This document shows positions 55,358 to 64,000 of a DNA stretch of 64,000 bases, one piece after another (the first letter of the stretch is position 1; every line of letters starts with the position of its first letter). The stretch spans positions 182,956,240-183,020,239 of the forward strand of contig OX352772.1 of NCBI GenBank assembly GCA_947095535.1, in the 5' to 3' direction. The position numbers and the translations under genes are program-made. The notes beneath the pieces were generated by a model, which was given only the letters and a program-made list of their open reading frames with translations, was not told where the DNA came from and made no database searches. Source of the DNA: Poecilobothrus nobilitatus. Taxonomy: Eukaryota > Arthropoda > Insecta > Diptera > Dolichopodidae.

Positions 55358-56640
55358 TTATTGCACAGATATAAAATGCATCTGCTGCGCAGATATAAAA
55401 TCTTTGACGTTCAAATCTGTGTTCATGTTAGTGCTTTCAATATGACGTAAAAGGCAATCTGCCAAAACATTACTTGTTCCACTTATTTGTTGTATGTCGG
55501 TGGAGAATTGAGCTATGTGCTCTAAATGTCTGGTTTGTCTAGGGTTGCGTTCGGCGTAAGACTTTATCTTGTAAGTCAATGGTCTGTGATCGGTGTAAAT
55601 AGTAAAATTTCTTCCTTCTACAAAATATCGGAAATGTTTAGCCTCTTAATAAATGGCTAATACCTCTCTGTCAAAAGTTGAGTATCTTGTTTCGGCGGGG
55701 GAGAGCTTTTTTGAAAAGAATATCTGCTCACATTCAGTAGGCCAGGTGATTTCCAATTTAAATGTTCTTCGTCTTTTTTGGTATAAGTTAAGTGGTTATA
55801 GATTGGGCATAGAAATCCTGCAAGGTTTGGAATGAAGCGGTGATAGTAGTTGATCATTTTCAAAAACTGTTGGGTTTGTTCTAAGGATTTTGGTGGAGGA
55901 AAATTGTAGATGACTTCAATTCTCTCCCGGGTTTAATGTCTTCTTCTGAAATATTATGGCTTAAAAAGTCCAAACTTTCAGTACCGAATATAAATTTTTC
56001 TGCTTAATAGTAAGTCTGTAATCGGCTAATCTTTGAAATACTATTTTTAAATGTTCTAAATGTTGTTGTGGCGTTTGGCTGGCAATTAAAATGTCAACGA
56101 TGTAGACAATGTAAACTCTAGGCCAAAAAGAACTTCATTCATAAACGTTTGGAATGATTGAGCTGTGTTTCTTAAACCGAAAGTCATTCTCGGGAACTTC
56201 AACAAACTGAAAGGAGTAATTACAGCTGTTTTGCGTACACCTTCTCATGCGAGAGGAATTTGGTTATAGGCTCTGCAAAAATCTTATTTAGAAAATATAG
56301 AATTTGCAAATTTTGTGCTAAAATCTTGCATGTGAGGAATTGGATATCTGTCAGGTACTGTAACTGCGTTCAACCTTCTATAATCCTCACAGGGTCGCCA
56401 ATCCTCACATGGTCGCGGAGAATTCTTTTTGGCTACAAGGTGTAACACGCAGTTAACGACGGTTTACAAATATCTAATTTTAACATATGATCGAATTCCG
56501 ATTTTGCTGTTTTGTATATTTTCAAATTTAGTCGACGGAGTTTAGAATAAGCTAAAGGACCTTCAGCAAGTATGGGATGTACTACTGAATGTTTTGATAC
56601 TTTGTTGTAGTTTTGTAAAGCTGTTAATTAAAAATTTTTA
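55358..56640 (-). pseudogene. Gypsy D RT and RNase H
   Basis: RT entry HPILAEGPLAYSKLRRL near 56590; palm and thumb in pieces, including FLKMINYYHRFIPNLAGFL (55657-55863). RNase H blocks are KHFRYFVEGRNFTIYTDHRP-type near 55600 and SGTSNVLADCLLRHIES (55358-55579). Many frameshifts; the YxDD box is not intact. Confidence 0.8.
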
Positions 56641-56673
56641 ATATTGCGCCATATTGATTCTCTGAAGAAAAAC

Positions 56674-57054
56674 TCAGAGGTGTTGGTGTACCGTTTTAAT
56701 TGTTACTGCTTCTATTTTAAGCGATGTGGATGTATCCACCAAGCATTTACTTCTTAAATTAACTATCAACCCGCATTTATAAAGGAAATCAGCACCTATA
56801 ATAGGTCGATTTATTTTAGCCACTATAAATTGGTGTGGGAATTCTCTGCGTAATCCTAGATCTACGGATAAAATTACTGTTCTAAATGTTTCAATTTTGC
56901 TTCCATTAGCAGCAGAAAGGTATAAGTCGTTTACTTTGTTACAATTTGCAAATTTATTACTATAGGGTATTACAGATAAATCTGCTCCCGTGTCTATCAA
57001 AAATTGTAATTTATTCTTTTTGTCTTTGACAAATTGTCTTTGGACGTATCCCAT
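56674..57054 (-). pseudogene. Gypsy D protease
   Basis: 126-residue open segment: MGYVQRQFVKDKKNKLQFLI, then DTGADLSVIPYSNK (active site), LGLRREFPHQFIVA and INRPIIGADFLYKCGLIVNL. Complete aspartic-protease core; gag lies upstream in another frame. Confidence 0.88.
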
Positions 57055-57059
57055 TGTTG

Positions 57060-57700
57060 GCCGTTACAACAACAGGATTTTCTATTTTGATTGTCGTTGG
57101 GGTTTTGGGATTCAATAGACTAAATTTACGTGGTGGTATGCACTTTTTAGCATCTTTGCCAAATTTCTAATGATAATAGTAGTACCAACCACTAGGATTG
57201 TATTGTCTTCAACTGTTACCACGATTTCTAAACGGACTTATTTGTATTTGTACGTAATTCTAAAAAAGTTTGTCGAAGGAAATTTATTTCCTATTGCAGA
57301 TTTTTTAATAATTCGTTGCCTAGGTCCGACAATTGGATTATTTGATGAAGCATATGAAAGTTGGTTGATGCTAGCAGCGCATCGCTTCCCAAATTTGGTC
57401 TGCCGTCTCCAATATAGAACTTAAGCTTTGGTCTGATTGTGGAATTAGGGCTATAATTTTAGTGGCAATCTCCCTAGCCGTAACTTTTTGATAAACTGTT
57501 CGCATATTGTAGGACCAGCGAGTTTCTTCAAATAACGGTAGAAATCCGAGCGTTTTCTATCTCCGATTTCCTCGTCAGATATCAGTTGTTTGATTGATTG
57601 AGATTAGCAACTACGTGATCATATCTCGAGATGTCAGAAGAAATTGTGCTTTTACTTGAATAAACCATGTAGAAATAGATTTAATGCAAAAAGAACTGAA
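57060..57700 (-). pseudogene. Gypsy D gag relic
   Basis: Minus strand reads SDEEIGDRKRSDFYRYLKKL, then FIKKLRLGRLP and, in the next frame, KIIALIPQSDQSLSSILETA and DQIWEAM. This pattern matches the short Gag of CsRn1-type elements. Frame broken repeatedly. Confidence 0.7.
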
Positions 57701-58382
57701 AATAAAAACTTCTTTTTTGATAATTTTAAATGTAATATTGTAACACTTATAAATAAGCTTTTTTTTTTTTGTTAATTAAATTTTAACAATTTACTTAACT
57801 TCTAGTTTTCTGTTTACTTAAAGAATTGAGTTTTTCTGTTTACTGAAGACTGTTGCTATACTTCGAAATGTTGTTGAAAGTTGTTTATCATATAGAAATA
57901 GGTTGATGAAAAATTTTCTCGTTAGTAGAAATTTGTACTTGATAATTTGAATAGAAATTTGTTGAATCAAATTTTTTTTTTTTAAGTAACAATTTACGTG
58001 GTGGTATGTACTCACTAATTCAAATTTGTTTATTTAATTAAAATTAAATTTATTATTCTAATGTAATTAAAAATTCTATATTTAATGCTGATTAAATTAA
58101 CTTTAAATTATTTCACAAATTATTTACTATTTATTTATCTTTAAAATTTAAGTTTTAATATTACTTTTCTTTAATGTTCTATTTTGATTTTATTTATATT
58201 AATTTTAGTTGCTTAATTCGCTCTGCTTAGACCGCTTCTTACAAAAAGGGAGCGAATTACAAAATTTTATTTCTTATATTTAATTTAATCTTGTAACAAC
58301 ATTGTTTTATAAAAGAGAAAGAACGTAAAAAAACAAAAGACAAGAAAAAAACATTAAAATGGTGCTTTCGGTCCCCTACAAA
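57701..58382. other. AT-rich stretch between Gypsy D and non-LTR element
   Basis: No coding signal. It may hold the Gypsy D 5' LTR and the leader of the next non-LTR element. A more complex block GCTTAATTCGCTCTGCTTAG lies at 58211-58230. Confidence 0.4.
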
Positions 58383-59040
58383 TGAGAAGAAATCTAGATA
58401 ATATTAATTCATTTGAATCCATCTTTCTTAATCCCACTCCTTCTAAATTATCCATTTATTATCAAAATGTTAGATGACTTCGTACTAAAACTAAAATGGT
58501 TTTTTCTAATTATTCTTTTCTAGATTTGGATATTTTTATTTTAACTAAAACTTGGCTTAATTCTTCTAGTACTGATTTAGAAATTTTTCCGACATTATAT
58601 ATTGCTTACAGAAAAGACAGATATGGATTTGTCTGAAAATCTCAGGAAAGGTGGCGGTGTTCCGATAGCTATTAAGAATACATTTAACTCATGTGAAATA
58701 ATAATTCCCCTGGGTGATGTTCACGATATAATAGAAATTATTGCTATAAAAATTCAATTGCAATCAGCTAATCTTTTCATTGTCAGTCGGTATATTCCTC
58801 TTACTTTTAATATCGATCTTTTTATTAAATATATTGATATTATTGAGTCAATAATTACTGATCTTAAGAACAACAATGATATAATCCTTTGTGGGGATTT
58901 CAACCTTCCAAATATTAACTGTGTAGAGCATGATGAAGCAGCCTATCTTATTCCTGAATTAGTGAATAATACAGAATGTCTTTTAATTGATTCATTTAAT
59001 TCGTTTAATCTACAACAGATGTCATCAATTTGAAATCATC
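58383..59040 (+). pseudogene. Non-LTR endonuclease domain
   Basis: Start MRRNLDNINSFESIFLNPTP, then SIYYQNVR followed by a stop, LDIFILTKTWLNSSSTDLE (the usual metal-binding Glu of ETWL is Lys), FIVSRYIPL and IILCGDFNLPNINCVEHDE (GDFN). The downstream SDH-type block is degraded near 59130. Inactive. Confidence 0.82.
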
Positions 59041-59699
59041 AAGGTAATCAATTAGATATTTTATTCACAACTAACTGAAATAGTATTTGTTTTTTTAATT
59101 GTCCTTTAGAACTTGCAAAAATTGATGTTTATCATCCTCCTATTTGTTTCTCTTTTAGTTCTTTTTTATTCCCAAATATTGAATCAGCACTTTCGTATCG
59201 TTACAATTTTCTTAAAGCCTTAAATATTAGTAAATAGTTTTTATTCAACTATTGTTTCTATTATTTCACAATTTGTACCGTTATTTATTGGCAGAAATAA
59301 TAATTCTAGTCCACCTTGGTTCACTAAATATCTTAAAAAAAATAAAAAAATAAAGCGTGGTCTAAATTTATTAAGAGTAATGATAGTTTTGACTATAACG
59401 CTTTTATCGTGTTATTTAATGAATTTAAACTATTGTCCGATAACCTTTATTCAAATTATGTGCAGAGTATGTCTTTAAATATTAAATCTAACCCTAAACT
59501 GTTTTGGAATTTTGTGAACTCTTAAAAGAAAATGTGATCATTATCCGCTTTATATTAATAGTAGTAGCTTTGATTCCACAATTATTTCCGAATGATTTCG
59601 TAATTTTTTTTCAGCAAGCTATTCCCCATCGGTTTTCAATCCTGACAAAGTAAATTTTTCCCACTTAAATAATTTCCCTAAAACAACGCTTAGAAATAT

Positions 59700-60545
59700 T
59701 ACTATTGATCCAAATTTGGTACTATGTTATTTGAATTAATTGGATTATAATTCTAGTCCCGGAACTGATGGTATTCCCAATCTATTTTTAAAAAATGGTT
59801 TTATGTTTTTAGCAAGCCCACTTTCTAAGTTATTTAATCTTTCTTTATCTTTAGGAATCTTTCCATCACTTTGGAAAATCGGTCTTATTAAGCCAGTCCA
59901 TAAAAAAAAACCTCATAAATGACGTTATCAATTATCGCCCGATCGCAAAATTATCTTCTATTCCTAAAGTTTTTGAATTAATAGCATTCGATTCTGTTTA
60001 TGATCATTGCACTATCCTTTTATCATCCATTTCTGAAACATATGGAGGATGGTTTTCAAACGGATGTAATTTACTCCGAATTTATTAGAGCATTCGATTT
60101 ATTAGAGCATTTCTCATAATAATATTATTTTAAAATTGCAGAACTTGGGGTTTCCACTATATTTTAATAATTGGATCTATTTTTACATTTCTGATCGTAG
60201 CTACTGTGTTTCTTTTAGATCTTCAATTTCGTCTCAATTTAAAGTTCCTACAGGTGTGCCTCAAGGTAGCCACCTTGGACCACCTTTTGTTTATTATTGC
60301 AATCAACGATATCAGTTCCGTAATTCAACATTGCGATATTACAATTTATGCTGATGATATGAAGATTTTCAAGAAAATTACTTCCTTAGCCGATTCGAAT
60401 GCATTACAACCTTGTTTTTATAATTGGTGTAAAAATCTTTAACTAAATATAATTAATTGTGCTCATATTACTTTTACTGGCCGTTCCAATCCAATTTCAT
60501 ATATCTATTCCTTTAACTTTCAAACTATCCCTAAAATTAATTCTA
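59700..60545 (+). pseudogene. Non-LTR reverse transcriptase, first part
   Basis: SSPGTDGIPNLFLKNGFMFL, LWKIGLIKPVHKK, INYRPIAKLSSIPKVFE, then a rearranged patch around 59985-60120, FKVPTGVPQGSHLGPP and ITIYADDMKIFKKI with an intact YADD box in the frame of 60206-60442. Several frameshifts. The reading is interrupted at TA (60544-60545). Confidence 0.85.
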
Positions 60546-61852
60546 TAGGGTGTTCAAAATTGAGGTATCATTTTGATTTTGCCTCCATTTTTTTTCTACC
60601 TGGAATTTTTATACGAGGTTTCTTTAGGTATATTCTAAATACATACGTTAGTTAATTAATATGGAACGTTACACGAAGGAAGAACGTGTTTTTGTTATTA
60701 CAACATTTTTTTAAAATGGTAAAAGTTTTCAAGATGTAATTAGGAAATTTCGAACAAAATTTGGTAGAGAAAATGCTCCAACAAATCGTGCCATCAAGCT
60801 GATGGTTGATAAATTTCTAGAAACTGGATCTGTTCTTGATAACAGAGGCAACATTTATCAACGTAGTGGCCGTTCAACCGAGAATGTAGCAGCTGTAAGC
60901 AGAAGTGTCGAAGAAGATCCAAAAACTTCCATTCGTCATCGTTCGCAGCAATTAAACATCAAACCATCCACATTATTCAACATTTTGCATCGTGATCTCC
61001 ATTTAAAGGCTTATAAGATCCAGCTGACGCAAGAATTAAAACCAACTGACCATGCATTACGTCGGCAATTCGTTTCTTGGGCAATCGAAAAACAAGAAGA
61101 AAATGAGAATTTTTTTAACAAAATAATCTTCACCGACGAAGCTCATTTCCAGCTCAATGGCTACGTCAATAAGCAGAATTGCCGCATTTGGGGTGAAGAG
61201 AATCCAAGGGTTATCTTAGAGCAACCAGTACATCCACAAAAAGTTACGGTTTGGTGTGGTTTGTGGTCAGCAGGAATCATCGGACCATATTTTTTTGAAA
61301 ACTCATATGGAAATGCGATTACGGTCAATGGAAATCGCTACAGGGAGATGATCCGAAGCTTTTTGTGGCGGGAAATTGATGATTTGGACGTAGAGAATAT
61401 GTGGTTTCAACAGGACGGTGCCACTTGCCACACAGCGAGAGAAACAATGGATCTTTTGAAGGAAAAGTTCGAAGATCGCATTATTTCTCGTAGAGGAGGA
61501 GTGATGTGGCCACCAAGATCGTGCGATTTGACACCGTTGGATTTTTTTTGTGGGATTTTGTGAAATCGAAAGTGTACAGCAATAATCCCACAACAATTCA
61601 AGAGCTTAAAAACAACATTATCGAGCAGATTTCAACCATTGAGAACAGTTTATTGAACAACGTGATTCAGAATTTTGGTAAAAGATTGGAAGCCTGCCGA
61701 AGTAGTAGAGGGGGCCACTTGGCCGACATAATTTTTCATTATTAACCAGAACCTATTTGTAATAAATTAAAATAAAAATATATTTAATATTTCAAAAAAA
61801 AAGTCTTTTTTTTTATTAAAATTAAAATGATACCTCAATTTTGAACACTCTA
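60546..61852 (+). mobile_element. Mariner-type (IS630/Tc1/mariner) transposon
   Basis: 1,307 bp bounded by inverted repeats TAGGGTGTTCAAAATTGAGG on the left and the complement with one mismatch near the tip on the right. TA target duplication at 60544-60545 and 61853-61854. The host RT frame continues on the right side. It encodes one transposase. Confidence 0.92.
60661..61745 (+). pseudogene. Mariner-type transposase, DD41D spacing, two lesions
   Basis: Start MERYTKEERVFVITTFF with a helix-turn-helix N-terminus and a basic GRS.. segment. Catalytic Asp in FTDEAHFQLNG, second Asp in WFQQDGATCHTARET, third Asp in PPRSCDLTPLDFF; I count 92 residues between the first two and 41 between the second and third. 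A TAA at 60712 replaces an expected Gln, and loss of one T in the T-run at 61542-61549 shifts the frame. The C-terminus (SSRGGHLADIIFHY) is otherwise preserved. Probably inactivated recently. Confidence 0.92.
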
Positions 61853-61854
61853 TA

Positions 61855-62410
61855 TAAAAGAATTGGGTGTATTTTTTGATAGTAAACTTTCTTTTCATTC
61901 TCATTGTACATATATTTTAAACAAATATAACTCTATGCTCGGTTTTATTAAACGATGGGCTAGAGAGTTTGATGACCCTTATATTTTTAAATCTCTTTAC
62001 ACTTGCTTAGTTCGTCCTAATTTAGAATATGTGTGGAGTCTATTTTATAAAACCCATATACTTATTCAGAATGAAATCTGTTTAAAAAAAAAGTTCTTAG
62101 ATTTGCCCTATGTCATCTTCCTTGGGAGGATCCTTATAATCTACCTCCGTATGAACATAGAATAAACTCTTTACATATGTGAAAAACGTCGTAACGTTGC
62201 AGACATAATCTTCTTGACAGAACTGGTAAAAGGAAATATCTTGTCTGCACAATAAATTATTAGCCAACATTAGCTTTTGTTCAAATACTAGGCTAAGATC
62301 GGTTTGAAGCACTTAATAGAATGTCTCTATGCAATATACACGAACCCCAAATTAACTTTCAACTAACCAAAGAATCTTTAAAAAGATATTTATATTCATG
62401 TCATTGAAGC
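61855..62410 (+). pseudogene. Non-LTR reverse transcriptase, second part
   Basis: Resumes with KELGVFFDSKLSFHSHCTYI, MLGFIKRWAREFDD and FKSLYTCLVRPNLEY, the thumb region of jockey-type RT. After 62165 the frame breaks; remnants such as ADIIFLTELVKGN are readable up to about 62400. Confidence 0.85.
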
Positions 62411-62584
62411 TGCATTATCGAAATTTTTTTTTTTCTTTATATCAATCGATGATTAATTTTAATTTGTAATTTCATGCATTTTGTTAATAATAACTATGAT
62501 TTTAATGTCATATATGTATTATTCAATTAATAATTTTTATTTTTTGTAATAAATTTATATCTTGAATTTGTAATTTGTTTTTTT

Positions 62585-63853
62585 AGCACATTTCCAAAAA
62601 AATTTTGAAAAAATGTGCTTATTAGTTTCACTCTGTCCGTCCGTCCGTCCGTCCGTCCGTCTGTTTACAAAACTTCTACACCGTTAAAGATAGAGAAAAA
62701 AAATTTTAACCATAGGTAGGTCTCATAAAAAAAATAATTTTGTGGAACAACTTTTTCATGTAGCCCCCCCCATTACGGAGCTACAGCCCCTCAAACTTTG
62801 AAAAAGCCCTATTTTTAAATGCATATATCTTATGTTCTGCTTAAGATTTTTTCAATCTGAAAACGTCATTCGACAGGTATTTCTTTTATCTTTGTAAATT
62901 AATATCAAAATTATACAATTTTTTTAAATTTAGTATTTAAATTTACCGTTATGTGAAAACCAAATTTTGCATGTTTTTCTACTTTCATAACTCCGGCACG
63001 CTTCTAGATAGAAGCTTGAAATTTTGAGGCAAGAAAGAACTTTTAGAATTAGTATAAGTTTGCTCAGAAAATTTTTTCGGACCACCCCCTGTTTATGAGC
63101 TATTAGGGCTTAAAAATTGAAAATTTGCTATTTTTAAACACCTGTAACTTAGGAACCTGTACACATTTTACTTCTGCAAGATATAAAAATTAAAGCTACA
63201 ATAATATATTTTTACGTGTGTTAAAGGTTTATTTTAATTGTAAAGGGTTCCAAAGTTGCCGCTCTTCAAAATTGCAAAAAAGCCCCATTTTCAGATGTAT
63301 ATATCTCGGGCTCTGCGTAATAATTTTGCAATCTAAAACCGCCAGAAGATCGAAAATTTTATTATCTATATAAAACAATATCAAAATTATGTAATATTTT
63401 GTAATTTACTATTTAAATTTACCGTTATGTGAAAACCACATTTTGCATGAAATTTCTTTTTTCATAACTCCGGCACCCCTTTAGATAGGAACCTGAAATT
63501 TTGAGACAAGAAAGAACTTTTAGAATTAGTATAAGTTTCCTCAGAAAATTTTTTGGTAACACCCCTTCTTTAAGAGTTATTACGCCTCAAAAATTGAAAA
63601 TTTGCTATTTTTAGACACCTGTAACTTAGGCACCTGTACAAATTTTTCTTCGGCAAGACATAAAAATTAAAGCTTCAATAATATATTTTTACGTGTGTTA
63701 ACGGCTTTTCTTAGTTATATAGGATTCCGGACTTATAGCCCCTCAAAATTTCAAAAATGTCCTATTTTCACATTTTTTCTTATTACATGAAATTTTCAAA
63801 TTTTTGTGTAAGTCACACTTCTAAACAGTTTGTATTGAGTTTTGGAAATGTGC
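62585..63853. repeat. TIR-bounded repeat with ~480-bp internal tandem duplication
   Basis: Ends share a 14-bp inverted repeat: GCACATTTCCAAAA at 62586-62599 and its complement at 63840-63853. The left tip also folds on itself (AGCACATTT..AAATGTGCT, 62585-62619). A CCGT microsatellite runs 62636-62661. Two units of ~476-481 bp follow, each with CCGTTATGTGAAAACCA (62949 and 63422) and ACCTGTAACTTAGG (63139 and 63620). No ORF. Likely a non-autonomous element or satellite precursor. Confidence 0.75.
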
Positions 63854-64000
63854 GCTTTTAAAAACCGTTGGTTTACATTCTACCTTGTTTCCTTATAAAA
63901 TTTTAATTTTAAATAATTTTATAATGTAGTACATATTATTACATTAAATATCATAAAATATTTTGTTAATTTTTATTTATATAATTATTGTTTAAATTTA
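63854..64000. other. AT-rich end of window
   Basis: Nothing recognised. Confidence 0.5.

Larger units (their letters stand above)
54268..57700 (-). mobile_element. Gypsy D, CsRn1/Kabuki-like, degraded
   Basis: Gag, protease, RT, RNase H and integrase in the normal order on the minus strand. The protease block ends INRPIIGADFLYKCGLIVNL and the Pol tail reads NVSISIERLKTAF, both characteristic of the CsRn1/Kabuki clade of Ty3/Gypsy. Gag lacks a zinc knuckle in what I can read. LTRs not found. Confidence 0.75.
58383..62410 (+). mobile_element. Jockey-like non-LTR element, split by a mariner-type transposon
   Basis: ORF2 with endonuclease (58383-59040) and reverse transcriptase (59700-60540 and 61855-62165), in the order expected, on the plus strand. 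The mariner-type element at 60546-61852 interrupts it at TA. ORF1 is not seen; a short AT-rich 3' region runs to about 62580. Confidence 0.82.

Noticed and set aside
61303..61601. Minus-strand ORFs in the mariner-type element
   Set aside because: They mirror the transposase coding sequence and show no independent motif.
62636..62661. CCGT tract as a telomere-like or CRISPR repeat
   Set aside because: A short microsatellite inside a TIR-bounded repeat; no array structure.
1..64000. Host protein-coding genes
   Set aside because: Every segment with convincing protein similarity belongs to a mobile element; remaining open frames are short, AT-driven and without motifs.

Overview
This 64 kb window looks like a heterochromatic or repeat-rich stretch of an arthropod genome, most likely an insect. 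The evidence is strong AT richness, errantivirus-type Gypsy elements with env relics, a Maverick/Polinton, a mariner-type transposon and jockey-like non-LTR elements. I find no host gene. Almost every coding block belongs to a transposable element, and nearly all carry frameshifts or stops.

1-25454 is a nest. An old non-LTR reverse transcriptase (1120-1582) is split by Gypsy A, an errantivirus-like LTR element on the minus strand (1583-25055, flanked by TTTAAT). Gypsy A is itself split by a hAT transposon (3764-6485, 8-bp duplication GGTATTGG, carrying a tRNA-type SINE) and by a tandem array of a second Gypsy element, Gypsy B (10297-23651, 5-bp duplication GGGTC). The array has four LTRs and three bodies. 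Its sequence differences are those expected if a dimeric one-LTR circle of a defective relative recombined homologously into one resident element.

25455-43148 is a Polinton/Maverick relic inserted into the same non-LTR relic, which resumes at 43149. It has ~1.1-1.2 kb terminal inverted repeats, a near-perfect 6-bp target duplication (TGAAGA/TGAACA) and most of the virus-like gene set: integrase, packaging ATPase, small hydrophobic virion-type protein, further structural candidates, double jelly-roll major capsid protein, adenain-like protease and protein-primed PolB. Most of these genes are broken. A 2,040-bp non-LTR fragment truncated at its 3' end interrupts one gene.

43149-53420 holds the end of the old non-LTR relic, two inverted fragments of Gypsy C, a fold-back palindrome (44607-46101) around an env-like fragment, a 986-bp non-autonomous DNA transposon and the 5' half of Gypsy E.

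53420-64000 holds a repeat related to the last kilobases of the window, Gypsy D (CsRn1/Kabuki-like, minus strand), a plus-strand jockey-like non-LTR element split by a mariner-type transposon with DD41D spacing, and a TIR-bounded repeat with a ~480-bp internal tandem duplication (62585-63853).

All identifications come from reading motifs and gene order; no database search was possible.
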